Notes under the pieces: generated by a model
Told to the model about the DNA's origin: nothing
What the model saw: only the letters and a program-made list of their open reading frames with translations
The model's database searches: none
Assembly (NCBI RefSeq): GCF_008365315.1
Contig: NZ_CP043506.1
Span: forward strand, 124,001-188,000
Length of the DNA: 64,000 nt
Source of the DNA: Acetobacter vaccinii
Lineage (GTDB): Bacteria; Pseudomonadota; Alphaproteobacteria; Acetobacterales; Acetobacteraceae
Reading direction: 5' to 3'
Shown here: piece by piece, positions 27,709-35,994 of the stretch
Numbering within the stretch: position 1 is the stretch's first letter
Layout of the letters: every line of letters begins with the position of its first letter
Made by a program: the position numbers and the translations under genes

Positions 27709-30700
27709 ACCCTACCCTCCTCTTGGGCTGTCGTGGCCCGATGTTTCCTGCCGTGCACCATGGTGAACACACACGGCACAAAAAGTAGCGTTGCCAGGGT
27801 GGCCACAATCAGCCCCCCCATGACCGCCCTGCCCAGCGGCGCATTCTGGGAATTGCTCAGCGACATGGGCAGCATGCCGATAATCATGGCCGAGGCCGTC
27901 ATCAAAACAGGCCGTATCCGCTCAAACCCGGCTTCCAGCGCCGCCAGAAAGGCATCGCCATGTTCGGCCAGCCTTTCCCGCGCGAAGGACACCACCAGAA
28001 TGGCATTGGCCGTGGCCGTGCCCATGCACATGATAGCCCCCGTCAGCGCAGGCACCGACAGCGGTGTGTGGGTCAGGAACAGGCTCCATGCGATACCGGC
28101 AAGTGCTCCCGGCAACGCCGTGATGATAATGAACGGGTCCAGCCAGGACTGAAAATTGACAACAATCAGCAGGTAAACCAGCAGGATGGACAGGCCGAGC
28201 CCCCCCACAAGCTGGGTATAGGCGCTGTTCATCGTCACAGCCTGCCCCCGCACGACCAGAGTTGACCCCTGCGGCAGGTCAGCCTGGGACTGGGCGACAA
28301 TGTCATTCACCTCATGCGAGACCTCACCCAGATCAAGCCCCACATTGCTGGCGTAGATGTCGAACACCGGCATGATGTTGTAGTGCGCGACCTCTGCGGG
28401 AGTGCCGACCTGCTCGATCTTGCTCAGCCCGCCCAGTATCTGCGGTGTCTTGCCATCAGGATTGCCATCCCCCTTGTCTATGGGGGTCAGTTCCAGATCA
28501 TTCAGGCTTTGCAGGAAGGGCGCAGGCGTCTGAATATCAATCAGATGGGAGACGCCGGTCGTTGTATCCAGCCAGTACACCTGCCCGACCTGCGAACTGC
28601 CCGACAGGGACACCAGTGCATTGTTGGCAACATCTGCCTCGGTAATACCGGTGCCCAGAGCGTAAATACGCCGCACATTCACCCGCAGGGTCGGGGTTGT
28701 CATGGGCTGCTGGACAAACACGTCAACCAGCCCCGGCACACGGCGCAGCCTTGCTGCCAGCTTGTTGGCAAACGCAAAATTACCTGCAAGATCGCGCCCC
28801 ATCACCTGCACATCCAGCGGGGCTGGCAGGCCGAAGTTCAGGATCTTGGCGGTCAGGTCACCCGGCTGGAAGGAAAACTGCGTGCCGGGAAAAGCCTCTG
28901 CCAGACTGTGCCGCAGGCGCTGTCGGTATTCCGCCACCGGCGCTTCTGCACTTTTAAGCGCGATCGTAATGTCGCAGTCCTGCGTGCCGACCGATGGTGT
29001 GGGCAGATAGGCCTGATTAAGCGCGCTGAATGGCAGGCCGCAATTGTCCACCAGGCTTTCCACCTGCCCCGGCAGAGTGCGCATGATCTCCTGATTGACC
29101 AGTTGGGATATTCTGCCGGACTCTTCGAGCCGCGTGCCAATGGGCGCGCGCATGTGCATGGCAATAACGTCGGAATCCACCTCGGGGAAAAAGTCCCGCC
29201 CGACAAAATATAGCAGCCCCAGAGACCCGACACTGCACAGGACAAAGATCGGCACAAACCGCTTGCGCACTGTCAGCAGGTGCAACAGCAGTTCGCGGTA
29301 CTGCACCCGAAAGCGCTCAAACCCGTTCTGAAAGCCGCGCTGGAAACGGCCAAACACGCTTTTGGGCTCGCCGCCCCCATGGGCATGGGCCGCGACCTGA
29401 GCCGCCAGCATGTATTTGGCCATGGTCGGCACCAGAGTACGCGATAGGATGAACGAGGCCAGCATGGCAAAAATAATGGCTTCCGCCATGGGCATAAACA
29501 GCCAGCCCGCAACCCCTGTCAGTTGGAACAGTGGCATCCAGACAATGCAGATGCACAAGGTCGAGACAAAGGTGGGAATAACGATCTGATTAGCGGCGTC
29601 GATAATAGCGTTTTCGAGGTCTTTCCCCATTTCCAGATGGGCATCAATATTCTCGATCATCACCGTCGCATCATCCACAAGGATACCGACGGCAAGCGCC
29701 AGCCCCCCCAGTGTCATGACGTTGATGGTCTGCCCCGCCCAGCCCAGCGCAATAATGGAGCACAGCATGGCCAGCGGGATGGAGGTGGCAATAATAACCG
29801 TGGAACGCCACGAACCAAGGAACAGCAACACCACAAGCCCGGTCAGACACGCGGCGGTCAGCATTTCCCGCAGCACGTCGTGGACTGATTCCTTAACAAA
29901 GATCGAGGCGTCATTCAGCACCCGGATACTGACCCCCGGCGGCAGGGTCCGCACAATGCCCGGCAGTGCCGATTTAATGCCCGCCGCCACATCCAGGGTC
30001 GAGGCATCACCACTTTTCATGACGACAATCAGAACGCCCTGCTGCCCTTTGACCAGCACCAGGTTGGTCTGTGGTGGTCCGCCTCGGTGCACCCAGGCTA
30101 CATCACGCAATCGGACGACAGAATTGCCCATCTGCTTGATGGGCACATCATTCAGATCCTCCATCGCGCGGGGGGAGGCATTGGTCTGCACCATCCAGTC
30201 AAACGGGCCTATGCGCTGGTCACCGGCGGGAAGCACAATGTTCTGACTATTCAATGCGCGGGAGACATCAACCGGGGACAGGCTGTGCGCCAGCAGTTTG
30301 ATGGGGTCCAGATCAACCATCACATTCCCCGGCTGCCCGCCGTACGGGTTGGGAATGGCCGACCCCGGCACGGACACCAGCGCCGGACGGATGAGGTTGG
30401 ACGCCATGTCGTAGATTTCGGACGCGGTCATGGAGGTCGATGAGACCTGCAACGTCATAACTGGCACCGACGATGCATTATACGCCAGGATCAACGGTGG
30501 AGTAGACCCGGTTGGCATCTGCTTGATCACCGTTTGCGAGACGGAGGTGATCTGGGTCTGCGCCACCGATGTATCGGTGCCCGGCTGGAAGAAGATCTTG
30601 ACGATCCCGCGCCCGTAATAGGACTGGCTTTCAATATGCTCGATATTGTTGACCGTGGCTGTCAGCGCGCGTTCATAATAATAAATGACGCGGCCCGACA

Positions 30701-30878
30701 TATCCTCGGGCATCAGGCCGGAATACTGCCAGACAACAGCCACCACCGGCACGCGGATGTTGGGAAAGACATCGGTCGGTGTGCTGAAAACGGACCTGAG
30801 ACCGAATACGACGATCAGGATCGCCAGCACCACAAAGGTATAGGGCCTTTTAAGGGCTGTAATGACAATCCCGTTCAT
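27705..30878 (-). CDS. RND efflux transporter permease
   Basis: Inner membrane proton-driven RND pump (1057 residues, full AcrB/MdtB size). It starts MNGIVITALKRPYTFVVLAIL with TM1, followed by large periplasmic loops, and the TM4 segment GILVDDATVMIENID contains the paired aspartates of the proton relay. The C-terminal half has a matching set of TM segments (GAIMCMGTATANAILVVSF). It heads the pump operon directly behind the two-component genes. Substrate unknown. Confidence 0.95.
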   Translation of the reverse strand: MNGIVITALKRPYTFVVLAILIVVFGLRSVFSTPTDVFPNIRVPVVAVVWQYSGLMPEDMSGRVIYYYERALTATVNNIEHIESQSYYGRGIVKIFFQPGTDTSVAQTQITSVSQTVIKQMPTGSTPPLILAYNASSVPVMTLQVSSTSMTASEIYDMASNLIRPALVSVPGSAIPNPYGGQPGNVMVDLDPIKLLAHSLSPVDVSRALNSQNIVLPAGDQRIGPFDWMVQTNASPRAMEDLNDVPIKQMGNSVVRLRDVAWVHRGGPPQTNLVLVKGQQGVLIVVMKSGDASTLDVAAGIKSALPGIVRTLPPGVSIRVLNDASIFVKESVHDVLREMLTAACLTGLVVLLFLGSWRSTVIIATSIPLAMLCSIIALGWAGQTINVMTLGGLALAVGILVDDATVMIENIDAHLEMGKDLENAIIDAANQIVIPTFVSTLCICIVWMPLFQLTGVAGWLFMPMAEAIIFAMLASFILSRTLVPTMAKYMLAAQVAAHAHGGGEPKSVFGRFQRGFQNGFERFRVQYRELLLHLLTVRKRFVPIFVLCSVGSLGLLYFVGRDFFPEVDSDVIAMHMRAPIGTRLEESGRISQLVNQEIMRTLPGQVESLVDNCGLPFSALNQAYLPTPSVGTQDCDITIALKSAEAPVAEYRQRLRHSLAEAFPGTQFSFQPGDLTAKILNFGLPAPLDVQVMGRDLAGNFAFANKLAARLRRVPGLVDVFVQQPMTTPTLRVNVRRIYALGTGITEADVANNALVSLSGSSQVGQVYWLDTTTGVSHLIDIQTPAPFLQSLNDLELTPIDKGDGNPDGKTPQILGGLSKIEQVGTPAEVAHYNIMPVFDIYASNVGLDLGEVSHEVNDIVAQSQADLPQGSTLVVRGQAVTMNSAYTQLVGGLGLSILLVYLLIVVNFQSWLDPFIIITALPGALAGIAWSLFLTHTPLSVPALTGAIMCMGTATANAILVVSFARERLAEHGDAFLAALEAGFERIRPVLMTASAMIIGMLPMSLSNSQNAPLGRAVMGGLIVATLATLLFVPCVFTMVHGRKHRATTAQEEGRV

Positions 30879-30917
30879 AGGAGGAAACCCCGCAACGAAA
30901 CGGGAATAGGAAGCAGC

Positions 30918-30946
30918 GCTATATTAATACCCATAAACCCCAGCAA
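30918..30946 (-). promoter_or_regulatory. candidate promoter of the RND operon
   Basis: In the 129-bp gap before the permease gene, TTGCTG (30946-30941) and TATAGC (30923-30918) are 17 bp apart. The match to consensus is moderate. The gap is AT-richer than the genes and is a plausible target of the upstream response regulator. Confidence 0.3.
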
Positions 30947-31007
30947 TGCACATAAACTCCCGCCCGACCAGTGAAAATTGGATGAACCCCTGCGCACAGC
31001 GGCCACC

Positions 31008-32369
31008 CTACGTTGGGAAAACAATCCGGAAACAGGTGCCCACACCGTGCGTTCCGGTCTCGATACTGACAGAGGCTTCATGCAGGTGGGCAATGGCGCT
31101 GACCAGGCTCAGGCCAAGCCCGCTGCCCGGCACATGCCTGCTTTTGTCAGAACGGTAAAAACGCGACAGAACAACCTGCCGTTCTTCCGGGGCTATGCCT
31201 ACTCCGGTATCTGTCACCATCAGCATGGCACAGCCCGGCGCACTGCCGAAATCAAGGGTAATGCTGCCGCCTTCAGGGGTGAACTTGATGGCATTGTCCA
31301 CCAGATTGGCCAGCATTTCTATCAGCAGGTGCCTGTCACCCCAAACCTGCACAACCGTGGACTGAGGGTGCTTTAACAGCCGCTTACCCTCCATTTCCGC
31401 AATGGGTTCGTACAGGTCGAAAACATCCTCCACCAGTTCCCCTAGGGAGACCTCGGCAAAGCCCTCCGTGCGGCGGCTGTTCTCCAGTTCGGCAATCCGC
31501 AACAGGGCGGTGATAATGCCCAGACACTGGTCCAGATCATCCACAGCACGGCTCATGGCCGCTTTCTGCCCTTCCACCCCATCCCCCGCAGCCACAGCGC
31601 GTTCCAGCCGCGCCCGCACCCGGGACAGGGGGGTGCGCAGGTCGTGGGCAATGTCGTTGCCCACTTCACGCATGCCGTCCATCAGATGTTCCAGCCTGTC
31701 GAGCATGCGGTTCACGCTCCCGGCCAGTCGTTCCACATCATCCCGCTCTTTGGCGGCGGGCAGGCGCTCGTGGATATCACCCGCCATGATGCGGTCTATC
31801 GCCTCGTGCATATCCTTGACGCGGGACAAGGCACGGTGGCTGAGCACAATGCCCAGAAACAACGCGAACATGAATGTCGGGGCCGCAGCCACCAGCATTG
31901 TGTGCCGCAGCATCAGCTTCTGTTCCGCCAGAAGGTGGAAGCTGCGGCCAAGCACCAGCACCGTGCCGTTGGACAGCGTAACAGCCAGAAGGCGCAGGGG
32001 GTAAGGGTCACCCTCCTCCGGATAAATCCTGACGTTATGCGGCTTGCCATCGGGCTTGAGGCCATGCGGCCATGTGTGCATGTCGCCCGCTATCAACGCA
32101 TGCCCTGGGTCAAACAGACCCACACTGCTGATAAGCAGCCGCAGGTCGCCCGTTGCACGCCTGCGGATGACATATTCCAGATGTTCGGGCGACATCTGGG
32201 ACAAAAGTTCGGCCTCGCCTTCCAGAATTTCGGTGGAGCGGCGGGATTCCACAGCTTCCATCTGGGCATAGACCAGACCGAACTGCATGATCATGACACC
32301 AGCCATGGCGGCCAGCGCCATGAGCGTGATGCGAAAAGTTGCGGTGCGGAAAAGTTCAGTCAGAAACAC
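31008..32369 (-). CDS. two-component sensor histidine kinase
   Basis: Inner membrane sensor kinase (453 residues). TM1 is at about 13-33, a periplasmic sensor region at 34-155, TM2 at about 157-177 and HAMP at 178-230. The H-box DIAHDLRTPLSR holds His242. N-box NLVDNAIKFTPEGG and G-box DTGVGIAPEE are intact. It overlaps the response regulator gene by 14 bp and lies directly upstream of the RND pump, which it probably controls. Confidence 0.95.
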   Translation of the reverse strand: MFLTELFRTATFRITLMALAAMAGVMIMQFGLVYAQMEAVESRRSTEILEGEAELLSQMSPEHLEYVIRRRATGDLRLLISSVGLFDPGHALIAGDMHTWPHGLKPDGKPHNVRIYPEEGDPYPLRLLAVTLSNGTVLVLGRSFHLLAEQKLMLRHTMLVAAAPTFMFALFLGIVLSHRALSRVKDMHEAIDRIMAGDIHERLPAAKERDDVERLAGSVNRMLDRLEHLMDGMREVGNDIAHDLRTPLSRVRARLERAVAAGDGVEGQKAAMSRAVDDLDQCLGIITALLRIAELENSRRTEGFAEVSLGELVEDVFDLYEPIAEMEGKRLLKHPQSTVVQVWGDRHLLIEMLANLVDNAIKFTPEGGSITLDFGSAPGCAMLMVTDTGVGIAPEERQVVLSRFYRSDKSRHVPGSGLGLSLVSAIAHLHEASVSIETGTHGVGTCFRIVFPT

Positions 32370-33069
32370 GCAACTGGAACCCTGCCCCCCGGATACTCTG
32401 GATCAGGGGTTCCTCCCCCGGCACATCGATCTTGCGGCGCAGCTTGCCGATATGCACGTCCACCAGGTTGGTGCGAGGGATGAAACGATACTGCCAGACA
32501 TCCTCCAGCAGCATGGAGCGGGTCAGCACCTGTCCGGGCCTGCGCATGAGGTATTCCAGCAGCCGGAACTCCCTTGGCAGCAGGTCAATCTCACGCCCGT
32601 CACGCCAGACACGCCGCTCGATCAGGTCCATTTCCAGCGGGCCTGCGCGCAGCTTGGTCACGCGCGTGTCATCCGGGCGGCGGAGCAGAGCTTCCAACCG
32701 GGCGATCAGTTCCTCGGCTGCAAAGGGTTTTGTCAGGTAATCATCCCCGCCCGCCTTCAGCCCGCTCACGCGGTCATCAACAGCCGACAGGGCCGAAAGC
32801 ACCAGCACCGGGGTGCGCACACCCTGCTGGCGCATGTTCTCGATCACGCTCAACCCATCCATACCGGGCAGAAGACGGTCCACAACCATGACATCGGCTT
32901 CGCCCAGCAAGGCGGTTTCCAGCCCTGTGTCACCCCGCGCTGCGTGGCGCACAAAAAAACCGCGGGCCTTCAGTTCGCCTATGACTTCTTCCGCGATCGC
33001 GCTGTCATCTTCGATCAGAAGAACCGTTCTGCCTTCCTGTTCCTGGAATGCGGTATCCTCTTTCGCCAT
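32356..33069 (-). CDS. OmpR-family response regulator
   Basis: DNA-binding response regulator (237 residues). The receiver domain has the acidic pocket (LLIEDDSA) and the phosphoacceptor Asp64 in VMVVDRLLPGMDG, then a winged-helix domain (REFRLLEYLMRRPGQVLTRSML). The ATG at 33069 is favoured because AGGAAGG lies 5 nt upstream; a GTG two codons earlier is possible. Partner of the overlapping kinase gene. Confidence 0.95.
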   Translation of the reverse strand: MAKEDTAFQEQEGRTVLLIEDDSAIAEEVIGELKARGFFVRHAARGDTGLETALLGEADVMVVDRLLPGMDGLSVIENMRQQGVRTPVLVLSALSAVDDRVSGLKAGGDDYLTKPFAAEELIARLEALLRRPDDTRVTKLRAGPLEMDLIERRVWRDGREIDLLPREFRLLEYLMRRPGQVLTRSMLLEDVWQYRFIPRTNLVDVHIGKLRRKIDVPGEEPLIQSIRGAGFQLRVSD

Positions 33070-33090
33070 ATCCACCTTCCTGTTCCATCC

Positions 33091-34362
33091 TTACTGTGAT
33101 GCCGCCATGTCCCCCGCTGCGCCAGTAAATTCGATTTCAGAGTCATCCCCTTCAGGCGTGCTGCCTGTGGGTTCATCCATATCTTTCAGTCTGCGGCTGA
33201 CAACACGCGTGCGCCTGCGGGCCTCCTCGATCGAAAAGGACATGGCCTGGGCATTTTTGGCCAGCTTGTCCAAAACGGCGTCCATACGCAGCATTTCCTG
33301 CCGTGTTGAACCCAGCAGACGGGCAATGGTTTCCGTTCTTTCCTCCAGCGCCAGCGTCACATACCCCAGATGGATGGTTCTGAGCATGGCGGGCATGAGT
33401 GCTGGCCCCATGATCATGATCCGGAACTGGCGGCCGATTTCATCAATCAGCCCCGGAATACGTGCGACCTCTGTGTAAAGCCCATCTGTTGGCAGGTAGA
33501 GCACCGCAAACTCCACGGTCTGCGGAGGGTGGATGTATTTTGTCGCAATCTTGCGGGCTTCCAGCCGCACTGTGCTTTCCAGCGATTTGCGGGCGGCCTT
33601 TTCGGCCGCGGCATTGCCTTCCTCCGCTGCGTTCAGCAACCGCTCATACGCTTCGGTGGGGAATTTGCTGTCCAGTGGCATCAGCGGTGGTGTTGTGGAG
33701 CGCACAGGCATACGGATGGCAAATTCAACCACCTCGTTGCCCGTGCCCAGCCGCACGTTACTTTCATAGGCCTCGGGTGGCAGCACATCGTCAAGAATGG
33801 AGCGCAACTGGGCCTCCCCCCAGCCACCCCGCGTCTTGACGTTGCCAAACAGCCGCTTGAGGTCGCTGATCTGCGCGGTCATGGCCTGAACTTCGCCCAT
33901 GGCTTTCTGCATGGCCGAAAACTGCTCCAGCACACGCTGGAACGATGTCTGCATCTGGCGCTCCACCGCCTGATGCAACTGCTCTGTCACCGCTGTGCGT
34001 ATGGTTTCGATCTGCCGGGCCGATGTTTCCGCCAGAGCCTGCAAGGACTGCGCCTGTGCTGCGCGGGCCTCGGCCTGCTCCCGCCCCATGGCACCGGCCA
34101 GTGCGCCCAGTTGTTCAGCCAGAGCCGAGCGCATTCTTTCCGTGCGCTCCCCCATGCCCCGCTCCATCTCAGCCAGAGCCGAACGTTGGGAGGCGGTTTC
34201 CGAACGGGTGATGGCGGTTTCCCGCTCGATCATGACATACAGGCGGGCCAGCAGGTCTGAATCCGCGCTGCCTTTTTCCTTCCGCCCCAGCAGCAGGGCC
34301 AAGGACACGCCAAGAACCACCCCACCAATCAGTGCGCATACAAGAACAATTAAAGAACTCAT
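33091..34362 (-). CDS. rmuC: DNA recombination protein RmuC
   Basis: RmuC family (423 residues), linked to limiting rearrangements at inverted repeats in E. coli. An N-terminal TM (about 3-26) is followed by a long coiled coil (about 30-140) and the nuclease-like RmuC domain with GGWGEAQLRSILDDVLPPEAY, PLDSKFPTEAYERLLNA and FAVLYLPTDGLYTEV. It ends 21 bp upstream of the response regulator, so cotranscription is possible though functionally unrelated. Confidence 0.93.
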   Translation of the reverse strand: MSSLIVLVCALIGGVVLGVSLALLLGRKEKGSADSDLLARLYVMIERETAITRSETASQRSALAEMERGMGERTERMRSALAEQLGALAGAMGREQAEARAAQAQSLQALAETSARQIETIRTAVTEQLHQAVERQMQTSFQRVLEQFSAMQKAMGEVQAMTAQISDLKRLFGNVKTRGGWGEAQLRSILDDVLPPEAYESNVRLGTGNEVVEFAIRMPVRSTTPPLMPLDSKFPTEAYERLLNAAEEGNAAAEKAARKSLESTVRLEARKIATKYIHPPQTVEFAVLYLPTDGLYTEVARIPGLIDEIGRQFRIMIMGPALMPAMLRTIHLGYVTLALEERTETIARLLGSTRQEMLRMDAVLDKLAKNAQAMSFSIEEARRRTRVVSRRLKDMDEPTGSTPEGDDSEIEFTGAAGDMAASQ

Positions 34363-34539
34363 AGCCTGTTTTGTCTCATGTCCAGGCCAAGGGCAAGTAT
34401 CCTTTACACGTCTTGCTTACATGCCCACACGACCCCGTGCCCCCTGCTGACAATGGCCGAAAAAAAATGATAAGCCATAGCCTCACACCAGGCATGTTCA
34501 GAACACAGAACAACACGCTGAACATCAGAGGAGCGGAAT
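34363..34539. other. rmuC/MFS divergent intergenic region
   Basis: A 177-bp region between two divergent genes. It must hold both promoters, but no convincing -35/-10 pair was recognised. The MFS ribosome site AGAGGAGCGG is at its right end. Confidence 0.4.
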
Positions 34540-35811
34540 TTGAACACACTGCAACGCATCCGCGGCATGCTTGCTGGCTCGGCTGGCAACCTGCTGGAGT
34601 ATTTTGACTGGTATGTCTACTCCTCCTTCACAATCTACTTTGCCCATGCCTTTTTCCCGCATGGCAACCAGACCGCCGAACTGCTGAACGCTGCCGCAGT
34701 CTTTGCCGTGGGCTTTCTCATGCGCCCGGTCGGTGGCTGGCTGCTGGGCATGGCGGCCGATAAATATGGCAGGCGGCAGGCGCTCAGCTTTTCCGTGCTG
34801 GCAATGTGCCTTGGCTCGCTCTCCATCGCGGTTTGCCCCACCTATGCCCAGATCGGCCTGCTGTCGCCTGTGATCCTTGTCTGCGCACGCCTATTACAGG
34901 GCCTGAGCCTGGGGGGAGAATACGGGGCCTCCGCCACCTATCTGGCCGAGGTAGCAACACCCCAGAACCGGGGCTTCTGGTCTGGCTTCCTGTATGTCAC
35001 GCTGGTCATGGGGCAGTTGCTGGCCCTGCTGCTGCTACTGTTCATGCAGTATGTGCTGCTGACCCCGCAGCAGATTGAGGACTGGGGCTGGCGCATTCCC
35101 TTCCTGATTGGTGCGTGCGGGGCTGTGCTTGTGTTCTGGCTGCGCCGCAACATGGTGGAAAGCGACAGCTTTGAAAAATCCCGCCAGAAGAATGATACAG
35201 GTGGCCTTGCCGTTATGCTGCAATACTGGCCTGCCGTGCTGCGGGTTTGCGGGCTGACACTGGGGGGCACGGTCGCCTTTTACACCTACACCATTTACAT
35301 GCAGAAATACCTGGCCAACAGCCTGCACTTCTCGCGTGAGAGTGCGACCCTGATCTCGGCCCTCAGCCTGCTGGTCTTTGCCGCCATACAGCCCGTTTTT
35401 GGTGCCGTGTCTGACAAAATAGGCCGTAAACCTCTGCTGCTGTTTTTTGGCTTTGGCGCAACGCTGTGCACAGCCCCCCTGCTCGCCCTGCTCTCTCATG
35501 CCTCCTCCGCCTGGATGGCGTTTGGGCTGATTGTTGCTGCGCTGGTTGTGGCCTCGGGCTACACCTCGATCAACGCCATTGTTAAGGCCGAGCTTTTCCC
35601 AACCCGTGTGCGTGCCTTGGGGGTTGCGTTCCCCTATGCGCTGACAGTCTCGATCTTTGGTGGAACGACAGAATACATTGCCCTGTGGTTCAAACACATT
35701 GGGCATGAAAGCTGGTTTGCCTGGTATGTTTCAGCCTGTGCTGCGGTAACGCTGATAACCGTCCTGACCCTGCCCCGCATTGACCGGATTTCGGAAGAAC
35801 AAAAATCCTGA
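34540..35811 (+). CDS. MFS metabolite:proton symporter (KgtP/ProP-like)
   Basis: Twelve-TM inner membrane transporter (423 residues) of the metabolite:H+ symporter family, which moves dicarboxylates, alpha-ketoglutarate, proline and similar solutes. Markers are the N-terminal GNLLEYFDWYVYSSFTIYFA, the loop 2-3 motif GMAADKYGRRQ, GLSLGGEYGASATYLAE, and the second-half SDKIGRKPLLL. The start is TTG at 34540 with AGAGGAGCGG 5 nt upstream. It stands alone on the plus strand; the exact substrate is unknown. Confidence 0.9.
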   Translation: MNTLQRIRGMLAGSAGNLLEYFDWYVYSSFTIYFAHAFFPHGNQTAELLNAAAVFAVGFLMRPVGGWLLGMAADKYGRRQALSFSVLAMCLGSLSIAVCPTYAQIGLLSPVILVCARLLQGLSLGGEYGASATYLAEVATPQNRGFWSGFLYVTLVMGQLLALLLLLFMQYVLLTPQQIEDWGWRIPFLIGACGAVLVFWLRRNMVESDSFEKSRQKNDTGGLAVMLQYWPAVLRVCGLTLGGTVAFYTYTIYMQKYLANSLHFSRESATLISALSLLVFAAIQPVFGAVSDKIGRKPLLLFFGFGATLCTAPLLALLSHASSAWMAFGLIVAALVVASGYTSINAIVKAELFPTRVRALGVAFPYALTVSIFGGTTEYIALWFKHIGHESWFAWYVSACAAVTLITVLTLPRIDRISEEQKS

Positions 35812-35823
35812 CAAACTACCGAG

Positions 35824-35847
35824 CAGGCAAGGCCATCGCCTTGCCTG
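35824..35847 (+). terminator. stem-loop after the MFS gene
   Basis: A perfect 10-bp stem (CAGGCAAGGC/GCCTTGCCTG) with a CATC tetraloop begins 12 nt after the stop. No T-run follows, so it may be a factor-assisted terminator or a 3'-end stabiliser. Confidence 0.5.
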
Positions 35848-35961
35848 TCAGCTGTCACAAAGGGCGCGGAGACATGCAGGAGCCGAGCCTTAACGGGCCT
35901 GTGGCTTCTTGAGACGGAATACTCAGCCCGTCCTATCAAACCGTAAAAATAGACCGTGGAG

Positions 35962-35989
35962 AAGGAGGCTGGCCTAGACCCACCTCCTT
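35962..35989 (-). terminator. stem-loop after the GGDEF-EAL gene
   Basis: AAGGAGG/CCTCCTT forms a 7-bp stem, with an inner TGG/CCA pair after a single bulge. It starts 5 nt after the stop codon, and TTCTCC follows on the minus strand. Moderate intrinsic terminator candidate. Confidence 0.5.
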
Positions 35990-35994
35990 ACCGT

